Source of the DNA: Vibrio cyclitrophicus
GTDB lineage: Bacteria; Pseudomonadota; Gammaproteobacteria; Enterobacterales; Vibrionaceae
Assembly: GCA_023206055.1 (NCBI GenBank)
Contig: CP065366.1
Coordinates: 1-64,000, forward strand
Direction of reading: 5' to 3'
Length of the DNA stretch: 64,000 nt
This document shows positions 48,120 to 58,053 of the stretch, piece after piece. How positions within the stretch are numbered: the stretch's first letter is position 1; each line of letters opens with the position of its first letter. The translations under genes and the position numbers were made by a program. The notes beneath the pieces are model-generated. The model made no database searches, was not told the DNA's origin, and saw only the letters and a list, made by a program, of their open reading frames with translations.

Positions 48120-48689
48120 TTATTGAGATTGAATGTGGTGACACTTGCGATCAGCACATTGTATCTTGGTTCCATTGGCTGTTTTCTTCTCAAGTAACAA
48201 CGGGAACTGACACTCTTCACAACGACCGATAATAGGTGGTTGGTTTACTGCGAACTTACACTTAGGGTAGTTATCGCACGCATAAAAGGTTTTGCCATAG
48301 CGCGATTTACGCTCAACCAAATGGCCTCTGCCACACTCAGGACAAGCAACAAGTGGCTGCTCTTCAGCTTGTTCTTTTGGTTGATCCAAAGATTCGATGT
48401 GATTACACATTGGGTAACTACTACAACCAATGAACATGCCAAAGCGACCTTGCCTTAATACCAATTCGTTTTGGCATTTAGGACACGGTACGCCCAGCTC
48501 TTTCACCACATGACCATCATTTTGATGAAGAGGCTTGATGTAATCACAGCTCGGATACTGCTTACAGCCTAAAAATGGGCCGTGCTTACCATGGCGAAGT
48601 TGAAGCTCCCCGCCACACTGTGGACACGGTTCATGCTCTAACGCATGTTCATGTGCTGAAAAAAGCTGATTATCAATCTTACTACTCAT
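48120..48689 (-). CDS. yrdD: Topoisomerase-type zinc-ribbon protein YrdD
   Basis: 189-aa protein made of four C4 zinc ribbons like the C-terminal tail of DNA topoisomerase I: CPQCGGELQLRHGKHGPFLGC, CPKCQNELVLRQGRFGMFIGC-type, CPECGRGHLVERKSRYGKTFYAC-type and a last CEECQFPLLL one, near residues 22, 69, 114 and 157. Probably binds single-stranded nucleic acid; function not settled. Last gene of lysM-dprA-smg-yrdD. Confidence 0.92.
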   Translation of the reverse strand: MSSKIDNQLFSAHEHALEHEPCPQCGGELQLRHGKHGPFLGCKQYPSCDYIKPLHQNDGHVVKELGVPCPKCQNELVLRQGRFGMFIGCSSYPMCNHIESLDQPKEQAEEQPLVACPECGRGHLVERKSRYGKTFYACDNYPKCKFAVNQPPIIGRCEECQFPLLLEKKTANGTKIQCADRKCHHIQSQ

Positions 48690-48701
48690 GACAAGCCTGT
48701 A

Positions 48702-49178
48702 TTAATGCAAGATACCTTGCTCTTTGGTGTACAACAGCTCTTCCATTTGCGTGTAAGCACTTTCATTACCCGGTACATTGAACAGCACCATTAAGATAAT
48801 CCATTTCAGATCATCCAATTCAAATTCGTTGGTCTCAAGCCCCATCACACGATCAATCACCATTTCACGAATCTCTGTCGTGAGCACGTTGATCTGTTCT
48901 AGGAACAATAAGAAACCTCGACACTCCATATTAATACGCGATACCTCTCGACTGGTGTAAACACGCATCGAGGTATTGGAGCACATAGTAATCGCCGCTT
49001 GGTTATCGGTATCTTGCAATGCCGCAAGATCTTCTAACCAATGGAGAGCCTTATAAATATCATCTTGGTGAAACCCTGCTCGAAGAAGTTCATCTTCCAG
49101 TTCATCTTGATCCACCTGCAATTCAGAATCGCTATGGATGTAGGTTTCAAACAAGTACATCAGTATGTCCATCATCAT
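48702..49178 (-). CDS. smg: Smg family protein (DUF494)
   Basis: 158-aa acidic protein of the Smg/DUF494 family: starts MMMDILMYLFETYIHSD and ends with the conserved DLKWIILMVLFNVPGNE stretch. Function unknown although always next to dprA. Twelve bp before yrdD and 3 bp after dprA. Confidence 0.93.
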   Translation of the reverse strand: MMMDILMYLFETYIHSDSELQVDQDELEDELLRAGFHQDDIYKALHWLEDLAALQDTDNQAAITMCSNTSMRVYTSREVSRINMECRGFLLFLEQINVLTTEIREMVIDRVMGLETNEFELDDLKWIILMVLFNVPGNESAYTQMEELLYTKEQGILH

Positions 49179-49181
49179 AGC

Positions 49182-50294
49182 TTAGCCTCTCCCCTTTCGA
49201 ATATAGCCACCGGAAACTGCAACAACATGCCCTGAGAGCTCAAGCTCTAAAAGCTGCATCATGACCTCATGCACAGGTATATGGGTTCGCTGTGCCAAAA
49301 TATCAACGGGTGTCGCCTCTAATCCTACGTTAGCGAACAGCTGTGGAAATGGCAATTGCTCATTTTCACCCTCATTCTGCGTAGGCTCGAACAAACTGGG
49401 CTGCTGATCTATAGACCAGTCTAACAGACTCTTTATTTCAATCAGAACATCTTGAGCATTTTGTACTAAACATGCTCCAGCTTTAATTAAACTGTTACCT
49501 CCGCGACTGGTTGGGCTATGAATTGAACCGGGCAGCGCAAACACCTCTCGACCTTGCTCCATGGCATAGCGAGCCGTAATCAAAGAACCACTCTTTTCAG
49601 CGGCCTCAACCACCAAAGTTCCAAGCGACAACCCACTTATAATACGGTTACGGCGAGGAAAATGTTCAGGTCGAGGTTTAGCACTAGGTCGGAACTCTGA
49701 AATCAACGCCCCATTTTCACAGATTCTATCGGCTAGGTTTCTGTGCCGCGCAGGATAAATGGAATCTAAACCAGAGCCCAGCACCGCGAAAGTCTCCCCT
49801 CCTTTATCCAAAGCACCATCATGAGCATAGCCGTCAATACCCAACGCTAAGCCACTGGTGACAATCAAACCGTTTTGTACGAACTCTTTAGCAAAGGACT
49901 TGGCGGTTTGCAGCCCTTCTAAACTGGCGTTACGACTGCCGACCATAGCGATTTGAGGCTCAATCAGTTTTTCAACATGACCTTTAACGAAAAGCACACT
50001 TGGCGCAGAAGCTGTCTCGTTCAGCAGTTTGGGGTAATGAGGGCAATTAGGGGTAATGATGTGGTGGTTGGGCTGTCTTGCTTGCCACGCGAGACAAGCC
50101 TCCACTTCTCTTGGGGCTTGATCTCTTAAATAGGAGATTTGCTTAGCTGACAAACCAATCGCTTGAAGCTGTTGGCTGGAGTAACCAACAATATTCGATG
50201 GGGAATCAACACTCAGCAGACGAGAAAGACGCTTACCACCCAGTTGCGGAACAAAACTTAGAGTTAGCCAAGCGCTCAGTTGTTGCTCATTCAC
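49182..50294 (-). CDS. dprA: DNA-processing protein DprA (Smf)
   Basis: 370-aa recombination mediator that loads RecA on incoming single-stranded DNA during natural transformation, a known trait of vibrios. N-terminal helical region, then the Rossmann-like domain with IAMVGSRNAS (near 105), SGLALGIDGYAHDGAL, FAVLGSGLDSIYPARH, ISEFRP and PRRNRIISGLS, and a C-terminal winged helix. Overlaps lysM stop by 4 bp. Confidence 0.96.
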   Translation of the reverse strand: MNEQQLSAWLTLSFVPQLGGKRLSRLLSVDSPSNIVGYSSQQLQAIGLSAKQISYLRDQAPREVEACLAWQARQPNHHIITPNCPHYPKLLNETASAPSVLFVKGHVEKLIEPQIAMVGSRNASLEGLQTAKSFAKEFVQNGLIVTSGLALGIDGYAHDGALDKGGETFAVLGSGLDSIYPARHRNLADRICENGALISEFRPSAKPRPEHFPRRNRIISGLSLGTLVVEAAEKSGSLITARYAMEQGREVFALPGSIHSPTSRGGNSLIKAGACLVQNAQDVLIEIKSLLDWSIDQQPSLFEPTQNEGENEQLPFPQLFANVGLEATPVDILAQRTHIPVHEVMMQLLELELSGHVVAVSGGYIRKGRG

Positions 50295-51382
50295 TCGGTG
50301 CCCTTAGCTTCTTCCTTCAAAGCCAGATCCAAAGGTGATACCGCAAGAATATCATTACTAACCGGTTTTGAGCTCTGAGTGATCAAGGCCAAGCTAAAAT
50401 ACTCATAAGGACGAATGACCATCAAACTACCAAGTGAGGTACTTGGCAATTGCACCTTATCGCTCGCTGCTGATTCTTTATAGCTGTATTCACCTTGCTT
50501 ACCAAACACCACAGCCCCACTCTCGCTAAGGGTGAACATAGATCCCTGGCGAAGGTTGTCCTGCGAGCCTTTGTTGATAACAACGACCTGATTCTTTGCG
50601 CTGTATTGGCTACCATCCAATGAACCCAAGATATTGGCAAACTGACCCGCAGCACTAGGTGCAGGGTAAAACGTGGTTGAGAGCTTCACCTGATCAACAC
50701 CAAGCTCTGGTAACACGAGATCGTTAAGCAGCACCTCTTGCAGCTGAGTCTCTATCTGTAAGCTACTGAACTCAGCGTCCACTTCTTTTAAGCGTGCCGT
50801 GGCGACCAAACGTAATGAGGTCATACTCGCTTGAGGTTGCTGTCGTTGGTAGGTCTCAACGGCGCGGTAGATACCCCACTTTTGATGTTGTTGGTTGCCC
50901 GAGATAAACAACCGGTCTTCACCCGATAAGAATCTCTTCCCATCACTCGTTCCTAACACTCGTTGAGCCGATTGAATATCTTGCTGTTCAACCAAGCGAT
51001 CAGATTGTAGATAAGGCAGAACCAAACCTTCATTGACGGTTGGCACAGCTTTCTTCTCAGAGACACGAATCTTAGGGCTAAGTTTGATAACGGGCTTGAG
51101 GCTCAATACCGGCTCGCCATTAATCCAAACTAAAGACAGTTTATCTCCGGGGTAAATAAGGTGAGGGTTTTCTATTTCAGGGTTTACCTGCCATAACCTT
51201 GGCCACAACCAAGGGCTATCGAGATACATCGCGGAGATATCCCATAAGGTATCCCCCTTAACCACCACATACGCATCGGGTGCGCCTTGTTTTATGGTTA
51301 AAGGTTGCTCACTATTTTCAGCCGTAACGGCGAACGACATCGAAGCACAAATAAGAGATAAAGCAGGGGAAAAATGACGCAT
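50291..51382 (-). CDS. LysM domain exported protein
   Basis: 363-aa protein with a signal peptide (about 1-21) and one LysM domain (about 36-83: VVKGDTLWDISAMYLDSP, PHLIYPGDKL) for peptidoglycan binding. The remaining 280 residues are a family-specific beta-rich domain without a recognised catalytic motif. First gene of the minus-strand operon and divergent from def. Similar LysM proteins precede dprA in many gammaproteobacteria; function unknown. Confidence 0.9.
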   Translation of the reverse strand: MRHFSPALSLICASMSFAVTAENSEQPLTIKQGAPDAYVVVKGDTLWDISAMYLDSPWLWPRLWQVNPEIENPHLIYPGDKLSLVWINGEPVLSLKPVIKLSPKIRVSEKKAVPTVNEGLVLPYLQSDRLVEQQDIQSAQRVLGTSDGKRFLSGEDRLFISGNQQHQKWGIYRAVETYQRQQPQASMTSLRLVATARLKEVDAEFSSLQIETQLQEVLLNDLVLPELGVDQVKLSTTFYPAPSAAGQFANILGSLDGSQYSAKNQVVVINKGSQDNLRQGSMFTLSESGAVVFGKQGEYSYKESAASDKVQLPSTSLGSLMVIRPYEYFSLALITQSSKPVSNDILAVSPLDLALKEEAKGTE

Positions 51383-51522
51383 GACCTAGGTTCCTTGGTC
51401 TGAATATATGACATCTGATTTGAGAATTACCTTCAGGATGCTGTCATTTGACCTCTAAAATGTCTAGAATTGAGCCAACAAGGTTTAAGCTGTTTCGGCA
51501 CAGTTCAATATTTCGAGTGTAT

Positions 51523-52035
51523 ATGTCTGTATTACAAGTATTAACATTACCAGATGATCGTCTACGTACCGTGGCGAAACCGGTAAAAGAAGTTACCCCA
51601 GAGATTCAAAAGTTCGTTGATGACATGATTGAAACCATGTACGACGAAGAAGGTATCGGCCTTGCAGCAACGCAAGTAGATTTCCACCAACGCATCGTTG
51701 TTATCGATATTTCAGAAACGCGTGATGAGCCAATGGTGCTTATCAATCCTGAAATTACCGAGAAGCGCGGCGAAGATGGTATCGAAGAAGGCTGCCTATC
51801 TGTACCAGGCGCTCGAGCTCTAGTACCTCGCGCTGCAGAAGTAACGGTTAAAGCATTAGACCGTGACGGCAACGAATTCACATTCGACGCTGATGACCTT
51901 CTGGCTATCTGTGTTCAGCACGAACTTGACCACCTAGAAGGCAAGTTGTTTGTTGATTACCTATCGCCACTAAAGCGTAAACGTATCCAAGATAAGCTAG
52001 CGAAGATTAAACGTTTCAACGAAAAACAAGGTTAA
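51523..52035 (+). CDS. def: Peptide deformylase
   Basis: 170-aa metallo-deformylase removing the formyl group from nascent proteins. Motif 1 GIGLAATQ (44-51), motif 2 EGCLS with metal Cys91, motif 3 HELDH with His133/His137 and catalytic Glu134. ATG 51523 gives the usual length; the frame is open back to 51448 but lacks similarity. fmt follows after 37 bp; Fmt adds the formyl group that Def removes. Confidence 0.97.
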   Translation: MSVLQVLTLPDDRLRTVAKPVKEVTPEIQKFVDDMIETMYDEEGIGLAATQVDFHQRIVVIDISETRDEPMVLINPEITEKRGEDGIEEGCLSVPGARALVPRAAEVTVKALDRDGNEFTFDADDLLAICVQHELDHLEGKLFVDYLSPLKRKRIQDKLAKIKRFNEKQG

Positions 52036-52072
52036 TCACCGCTGCTATTACTAAATTAGAAGGAAGCCTACC

Positions 52073-53038
52073 TTGAGTCAGTCTTTAAGAATTGTCTTCG
52101 CAGGTACTCCGGATTTCGCCGCCCGTCACTTGGCGGCGTTGTTGTCTTCGGAGCATGAAGTTATTGCTGTTTACACACAGCCAGATCGTCCAGCAGGCCG
52201 CGGTAAAAAACTGACGGCGAGCCCAGTAAAAAACATCGCACTTGAAAACAATATTCCGGTTTACCAACCAGAAAATTTCAAGTCAGATGAAGCTAAGCAA
52301 GAGCTAGCAGATTTGAATGCTGACATCATGGTTGTTGTGGCTTACGGCTTATTGCTTCCACAAGCTGTATTAGATACGCCTCGCTTGGGTTGTATCAACG
52401 TACATGGCTCTATCCTACCGCGCTGGCGTGGTGCTGCTCCGATTCAACGCTCTATCTGGGCGGGCGATAAAGAGACTGGCGTGACGATCATGCAGATGGA
52501 TATCGGCCTAGATACCGGTGATATGCTCAGTATCGCGACGCTCCCAATCGAAGCAACAGACACCAGCGCGTCAATGTACGAGAAGTTGGCTGGCCTTGGT
52601 CCTGATGCTCTTGTTGAGTGTTTAGCTGACATCGCTTCTGGTAAAGCCGTTGCTGAGAAGCAAGATGACGAACTTGCTAACTACGCGAAGAAGCTGAGCA
52701 AAGAAGAAGCAAAAATTGATTGGAATGACAGTGCAGAACACATCGAACGTTGTGTGCGCGCTTTCAACCCGTGGCCAATGAGTCACTTTGCGATTGTTGA
52801 TAGCAGCTCTAATGATGAAAAAAGCATTAAAGTTTGGCAGACACGTGTTGATGAAGAATCGACATCTGCGCCAGCTGGCTCAATCATCAAAGCAGATAAG
52901 ACTGGTATTTATGTTGCGACTGGCGACAAAATATTAGTATTGGAACAGCTACAAGTTCCAGGCAAAAAAGCTATGTCAGTTCAGGACATCTTGAACTCAC
53001 GAGCAAGCTGGTTTGAAGTTGGTACTCAACTTTTTTAA
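52073..53038 (+). CDS. fmt: Methionyl-tRNA formyltransferase
   Basis: 321-aa enzyme formylating initiator Met-tRNA with 10-formyl-tetrahydrofolate. N-terminal VFAGTPDFAA, the SILPRWRGAAPIQ catalytic region (near 114) with INVHG, and the DTGDM segment near 147 are present; an OB-fold C-terminal domain follows. It starts with TTG, preceded by AAGGAAG at good spacing; no better ATG exists. Confidence 0.96.
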   Translation: MSQSLRIVFAGTPDFAARHLAALLSSEHEVIAVYTQPDRPAGRGKKLTASPVKNIALENNIPVYQPENFKSDEAKQELADLNADIMVVVAYGLLLPQAVLDTPRLGCINVHGSILPRWRGAAPIQRSIWAGDKETGVTIMQMDIGLDTGDMLSIATLPIEATDTSASMYEKLAGLGPDALVECLADIASGKAVAEKQDDELANYAKKLSKEEAKIDWNDSAEHIERCVRAFNPWPMSHFAIVDSSSNDEKSIKVWQTRVDEESTSAPAGSIIKADKTGIYVATGDKILVLEQLQVPGKKAMSVQDILNSRASWFEVGTQLF

Positions 53039-53157
53039 CCGCTTTAAAGCTACTCAATATGTACTTAAAAACGTGTAGCTTGTAAAAACACTATTTAGAA
53101 AACCTTTACGAGGGCAGAGATGTCCTCATGTATTCAAATAAATATTCGGTACCCCTC

Positions 53158-54438
53158 ATGAATGTTCGCGCTGCTGCTGCAAATGTCCTATTCCAAGTTG
53201 TCGATAAAGGCCACTCTCTTTCACACGCTCTCCCTGCGGCTCAAAAAACGATCCGTCCGCGAGACCATGCTCTACTGCAAGAGATTTGCTACGGCGCACT
53301 TCGTTACCTGCCTCGCTTAGAGTCAATCGCTAACGAACTGATGGAAAACTCGCTTAAAGGTAAAAAGCGCGTATTCCACCATCTTATTTTAGTAGGCATT
53401 TACCAGTTGAGTTTTATGCGCATTCCTTCGCATGCTGCCGTTGCTGAAACAGTTGAAGCAACCAAAACGCTGCGCGGCCCAAGCCTCAGTGGTTTGATCA
53501 ATGCAGTGCTTCGCAGCTATTTGCGCGATCAGGAAGAGCTAGATGAGAAAGCCGTTAGCCACAATGCTGGCAAATACAGCCATCCAAGCTGGATTCTAAA
53601 AATGCTTCAAGAAAGCTACCCAGATCAGTGGGAGCAATTGGTTGAAGCAAACAACAGCAAGGCACCAATGTGGCTACGCGTAAACCGCCAGCACCACACT
53701 CGTGACGAGTATGTTGAACTGCTTAAAAACGAAAACATTGAATACACGCTGCACCCCGAAGCAGCTGATGCCATAAAATTAGCGTCACCTTGTGATGTTA
53801 CTTTGCTTCCTGGTTTCGACCGAGGCTGGGTATCAGTACAAGACGCTGCAGCTCAACTTTCTGTTGATTACCTAACACCAAAAGATGGTGAGCTAATCCT
53901 TGATTGCTGCGCAGCACCTGGCGGTAAAACTGCACATATTCTTGAACATACCCAAGACACTGAAGTGGTTGCGATTGACAGTGATATTAAACGCCTAGAC
54001 CGCGTTTACGATAACCTTGAACGCCTACAACTGCGTGCCGACGTAATCTGTGGTGATGCTCGCTACCCTGAAGAGTGGTGGACGGGCAGTCAGTTCGACC
54101 GCATCCTACTTGATGCACCTTGTTCAGCGACCGGTGTAATTCGCCGTCACCCTGACATTAAGTGGCTACGCCGAGCCTCTGATATCGATGCACTAGCAGA
54201 GCTACAAAGCGAGATCTTGGATGCAATGTGGCGCCAGCTAAAAGAAGGCGGCACCATGGTTTATGCGACATGTTCTATCACGCCGCAAGAAAACGTGCTG
54301 CAAGTGAAAGCATTCCTAGCACGTACCGAGAACGCAACGTTGGTTGGGTCTGATATCGAAAAACCGGGTCGTCAAATACTGCCTGGCGAAGAAGATATGG
54401 ATGGCTTCTACTACGCAGTTCTAGTAAAACAGGCATAA
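53158..54438 (+). CDS. rsmB: 16S rRNA m5C967 methyltransferase RsmB
   Basis: 426-aa SAM-dependent cytosine-5 methyltransferase acting on 16S C967. N-terminal NusB-like domain (about 1-145), then the catalytic domain with DCCAAPGGKT (SAM loop), DAPCSATGVIRRHPDIKW (catalytic Cys) and YATCSI. ATG 53158 (MNVRAAAANVLF) is chosen by family alignment; the ATG at 53128 is in frame and cannot be excluded. Third gene of def-fmt-rsmB, ended by a terminator. Confidence 0.94.
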   Translation: MNVRAAAANVLFQVVDKGHSLSHALPAAQKTIRPRDHALLQEICYGALRYLPRLESIANELMENSLKGKKRVFHHLILVGIYQLSFMRIPSHAAVAETVEATKTLRGPSLSGLINAVLRSYLRDQEELDEKAVSHNAGKYSHPSWILKMLQESYPDQWEQLVEANNSKAPMWLRVNRQHHTRDEYVELLKNENIEYTLHPEAADAIKLASPCDVTLLPGFDRGWVSVQDAAAQLSVDYLTPKDGELILDCCAAPGGKTAHILEHTQDTEVVAIDSDIKRLDRVYDNLERLQLRADVICGDARYPEEWWTGSQFDRILLDAPCSATGVIRRHPDIKWLRRASDIDALAELQSEILDAMWRQLKEGGTMVYATCSITPQENVLQVKAFLARTENATLVGSDIEKPGRQILPGEEDMDGFYYAVLVKQA

Positions 54439-54443
54439 CAACT

Positions 54444-54485
54444 AACAGCGGCTAAGAATTTATTTCTTAGCCGCTGTTTCTTTCT
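54444..54485 (+). terminator. Terminator after rsmB
   Basis: AACAGCGGCTAAGAA / TTCTTAGCCGCTGTT 15-bp stem, 5-base loop, followed by TCTTTCT; possibly only partial because the tail has Cs. Confidence 0.85.
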
Positions 54486-54548
54486 AGTGCATTATCAAAG
54501 CGAAAAGAGATCACTAGAATTACAACGGCAAAAAATAAGAGAAAGGCT

Positions 54549-55925
54549 ATGAAGATCATTATTCTAGGTGCTGGACAAGTTGGCGGTACCCTTGCTGAAA
54601 ACCTAGTGGGTGAAAACAATGACATCACGATCGTCGACCGTAATGCCGACCGACTTCGTGAACTTCAGGACAAATACGACCTTAGGGTTGTAAACGGTTA
54701 TGCCAGCCACCCGAACACACTACGTGAAGCGGGCGCGCAAGATGCCGACATGTTGGTTGCCGTAACCAACATGGATGAAACCAACATGGCCGCATGTCAG
54801 GTTGCCTTCTCTCTGTTTAATACGCCAAACCGAATTGCCCGTATCCGCTCTCCACAGTATTTAGAAGAGAAAGAAGCGCTATTCAAGTCTGGTGCTATCC
54901 CAGTCGATCATCTGATCGCACCGGAAGAACTGGTAACCAGCTACATCGAACGTTTGATTCAATACCCAGGCGCACTACAAGTGGTGAGTTTTGCAGAACA
55001 GAAAGTGAGCCTAGTGGCAGTAAAAGCCTACTACGGTGGTCCACTGGTTGGTAATGCACTGTCTGCTTTGCGTGAGCACATGCCACACATCGATACTCGT
55101 GTTGCGGCTATCTTCCGTCAAGGTCGCCCTATTCGCCCGCAAGGCACCACCATCATTGAAGCCGATGATGAAGTGTTCTTTGTGGCGGCAAGTAACCATA
55201 TCCGCTCAGTAATGAGTGAGCTGCAACGCCTAGAGAAACCATACCGCCGCATCATGATTGTCGGTGGTGGTAACATTGGTGCAAGCTTGGCGAAACGCCT
55301 TGAGCAGAGCTACAGCATCAAGCTTATTGAGCGCAGCTACACTCGTGCAGAGAAGCTGTCTGAAGAGTTAGAAAACACCATCGTATTCTGTGGTGACGCA
55401 GCAGACCAAGAGCTGCTAACTGAAGAGAACATCGATCAGGTGGATGTGTTCATTGCCCTAACCAATGAAGATGAAACCAACATCATGTCCGCTATGCTGG
55501 CTAAGCGAATGGGTGCCAAGAAGGTAATGGTACTGATTCAGCGTGGTGCTTACGTCGACCTTGTTCAGGGTGGTGTAATTGATATTGCGATATCGCCACA
55601 ACAAGCGACCATTTCTGCGCTGCTTACTCACGTTCGTCGTGCTGATATTGTAAACGTATCTTCACTACGTCGCGGCGCTGCAGAGGCGATCGAAGCCATT
55701 GCGCACGGTGACGAAACCACATCGAAAGTCGTTGGCCGAGCAATTGGCGACATCAAACTGCCACCGGGCACCACTATTGGTGCGATTGTTCGCGGAGAAG
55801 AGGTGCTTATTGCGCACGATAGAACCGTAATTGAACAAGATGACCACGTTGTGATGTTCCTAGTGGACAAGAAATACGTACCTGATGTTGAGTCTCTATT
55901 CCAACCGAGCCCGTTCTTCTTATAG
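54549..55925 (+). CDS. trkA: Trk potassium uptake regulatory subunit TrkA
   Basis: 458-aa NAD-binding peripheral subunit gating the TrkH channel. Two RCK repeats: the first with ILGAGQVGGTL (3-13), the second with IVGGGNIGASL (near 237), each followed by a TrkA_C domain. Upstream of trkH by 80 bp; AGAAAGGCT before the ATG. Confidence 0.96.
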   Translation: MKIIILGAGQVGGTLAENLVGENNDITIVDRNADRLRELQDKYDLRVVNGYASHPNTLREAGAQDADMLVAVTNMDETNMAACQVAFSLFNTPNRIARIRSPQYLEEKEALFKSGAIPVDHLIAPEELVTSYIERLIQYPGALQVVSFAEQKVSLVAVKAYYGGPLVGNALSALREHMPHIDTRVAAIFRQGRPIRPQGTTIIEADDEVFFVAASNHIRSVMSELQRLEKPYRRIMIVGGGNIGASLAKRLEQSYSIKLIERSYTRAEKLSEELENTIVFCGDAADQELLTEENIDQVDVFIALTNEDETNIMSAMLAKRMGAKKVMVLIQRGAYVDLVQGGVIDIAISPQQATISALLTHVRRADIVNVSSLRRGAAEAIEAIAHGDETTSKVVGRAIGDIKLPPGTTIGAIVRGEEVLIAHDRTVIEQDDHVVMFLVDKKYVPDVESLFQPSPFFL

Positions 55926-56005
55926 CCTTGTTCTCGTAAGCTTCTTCTCGCAACTTTCTTTTTGTGAGAACGACGCTCCGGCACAAAGCGATGGTCTATT
56001 AAGCT

Positions 56006-57451
56006 ATGGTCAACTTTCGTCCGATATTATTAGTGATAGGGTTAGTGTTATCAAAACTCGCCCTTTTCATGTACATCCCCACATTGGTTGCCTTTTTTAC
56101 TGGCACCGGTGGCTTCCTCGAGTTTGGTCAATCAGTAGTGATCACGCACATTGTGGCGTTCATCTGCTTGAGCTTGGGCCGTTCAGCTAATTTCCGACTT
56201 GGGGTGCGAGACATGTTCCTGATCACCTCTCTGGTATGGACTATAGCCAGTGCCTTCGCCGCATTGCCGTTTGTTTTCATCAACCACATCAGCTTCACTG
56301 ACGCCTACTTTGAAACCATGTCCGGTATTACCACAACAGGTTCAACGGTACTGAGTGGCTTAGATAGCATGGCACCAAGCATTCTATTATGGCGATCTAT
56401 ATTGCAGTGGCTTGGTGGTGTTGGGTTCATCGTAATGGCAGTAGCGGTACTGCCGATGCTCAACGTCGGTGGTATGCGCCTGTTCCAAACCGAATCATCC
56501 GATTGGTCAGATAAAAGCAGCCCACGAGCAAAAACAGTCGCGAAGAACATCGTGGCGGTTTATCTGGTTCTTACTGGCTTGTGCATCATTAGCTATCTGT
56601 TTGCTGGCATGGGCATCTTTGATGCCATCAACCACGCCTTCACAACACTGTCGACGGGGGGTTACTCAACATCAGATGGCTCGATGAACCACTTCTCTAA
56701 CAGTGCTCACTGGGTGGGAACCCTGTTCATGTTCCTTGGCGGTCTGCCGTTCCTACTGTTTGTTAGCGCACTGCGTGGTAGAAAGCTCTCAATCCTCTAT
56801 AAAGATGCGCAAGTGAGAGGCTTCACGTATCTATTTTTGGTCACCAGTGCCGTGATCTCCACATGGCTGGTGGTTAGAGATGGCTACACTGTCATAGATG
56901 CGATGCGTGTTTCGATGTTCAACATCGTGTCCGTAGTCACCACAACCGGTTTTGGCTTAGAAGACTTCACCGCGTGGGGCGCACTGCCAACTACCTTATT
57001 TGCGTTTCTAATGATGGCGGGCGCTTGCTCGGGTTCAACCTCTGGCGGTATCAAAATCTTCCGCTTCCAGATCGCGATGACCATGCTCCACAAACAAATG
57101 ATGAAGCTGATTCACCCGTCAGGTGTATTTGTTCAACGCTATAACCAACGACCAGTGAATGACGACATTGTGCGTTCACTCGTCGCATTTGGTTTGATGT
57201 TCTTTATTACAATTATCTTAATTGCAGGTGGCTTAAGCGCGATGGGACTTGACCCCGTGACCAGTATATCTGGCGCTATCACAGCCGTTGCCAACGTTGG
57301 CCCAGGTATGGGCAGCGTGATTGGCCCTACGGGTAACTTTGCTCCTTTGCCAGACGCCGCTAAGTGGTTATTAAGCCTAGGTATGTTGATGGGAAGGCTT
57401 GAGATACTAACGCTGATCGTTCTATTCTTCCCAGCCTTCTGGCGACGCTAA
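56006..57451 (+). CDS. trkH: Trk potassium channel subunit TrkH
   Basis: 481-aa ion channel with four pore repeats. Selectivity-like segments with central glycines can be seen, e.g. SGITTTGSTVLSGL near residue 109, TLSTGGYSTSDGS near 215 and SVVTTTGFGLED near 310. Together with TrkA it takes up K+, driven by proton or sodium gradient. Ribosome site weak. Confidence 0.95.
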   Translation: MVNFRPILLVIGLVLSKLALFMYIPTLVAFFTGTGGFLEFGQSVVITHIVAFICLSLGRSANFRLGVRDMFLITSLVWTIASAFAALPFVFINHISFTDAYFETMSGITTTGSTVLSGLDSMAPSILLWRSILQWLGGVGFIVMAVAVLPMLNVGGMRLFQTESSDWSDKSSPRAKTVAKNIVAVYLVLTGLCIISYLFAGMGIFDAINHAFTTLSTGGYSTSDGSMNHFSNSAHWVGTLFMFLGGLPFLLFVSALRGRKLSILYKDAQVRGFTYLFLVTSAVISTWLVVRDGYTVIDAMRVSMFNIVSVVTTTGFGLEDFTAWGALPTTLFAFLMMAGACSGSTSGGIKIFRFQIAMTMLHKQMMKLIHPSGVFVQRYNQRPVNDDIVRSLVAFGLMFFITIILIAGGLSAMGLDPVTSISGAITAVANVGPGMGSVIGPTGNFAPLPDAAKWLLSLGMLMGRLEILTLIVLFFPAFWRR

Positions 57452-57477
57452 TTGCACGAATATTTGAGGAAACAGAG

Positions 57478-58053
57478 ATGAAATCATACCTACTTATCGC
57501 AAGCGCACTGCTGAGCATTCCAGCCTTCGCCGACCAAATGGTAACTCTTCAAGATGGAAAACAGATACTACTGAAAGACGACTTTACGTGGCAGTACGTG
57601 GCACAGAAGCAAGCGAAAGAGGTAGCGACAACATCAGAGATCGCCGTGCCTGTCGCAGCAGCGCCTGTTGTGGCAGTCCCAGTTGCGACGAATGTGCGTG
57701 GTACGACGATTGTCGTTGATAGCAAAAAGCCAAGTTTACAGCTATCTCAATCTGGGGTAGATGTAGTGCTAGGTGCAAGTCGCTATGAAGATGGTGAGCT
57801 GATTATCCCAACCGCGATTACCAACCAAAGCACACAAGCAGTGATCTTGGTATCGGTAAAACTCGATCTGTATTCATCGAGCGGTGAATTATTAGAAGAG
57901 AAAACGGTAGCCGTTTGGAAATCAATTAAGCGTATGGCAGATACCTACCTTCGACCAAAAACAGATGCCGAAGGTACTTCTATCAAACTAGCGGTTGAAC
58001 AGCACCCTGAGTACCAAATCAAAGCTGAAATCGTTGAAGTGCTGACTCGTTAA
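57478..58053 (+). CDS. Exported conserved hypothetical protein (DUF3157-like)
   Basis: 191-aa protein with a signal peptide (1-18, ending AFA). The mature N-terminus TLQDGKQILLKDDFTWQYV follows a small motif common in exported proteins; an Ala/Val-rich linker (about 55-75) separates it from a beta-rich C-terminal domain. Likely the DUF3157 family of vibrios by memory, unconfirmed. GAGGAAACAG precedes the ATG, 26 bp after trkH, so probably in the trk transcript. Convergent with the haemolysin III gene, ends overlapping by 4 bp. Confidence 0.75.
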   Translation: MKSYLLIASALLSIPAFADQMVTLQDGKQILLKDDFTWQYVAQKQAKEVATTSEIAVPVAAAPVVAVPVATNVRGTTIVVDSKKPSLQLSQSGVDVVLGASRYEDGELIIPTAITNQSTQAVILVSVKLDLYSSSGELLEEKTVAVWKSIKRMADTYLRPKTDAEGTSIKLAVEQHPEYQIKAEIVEVLTR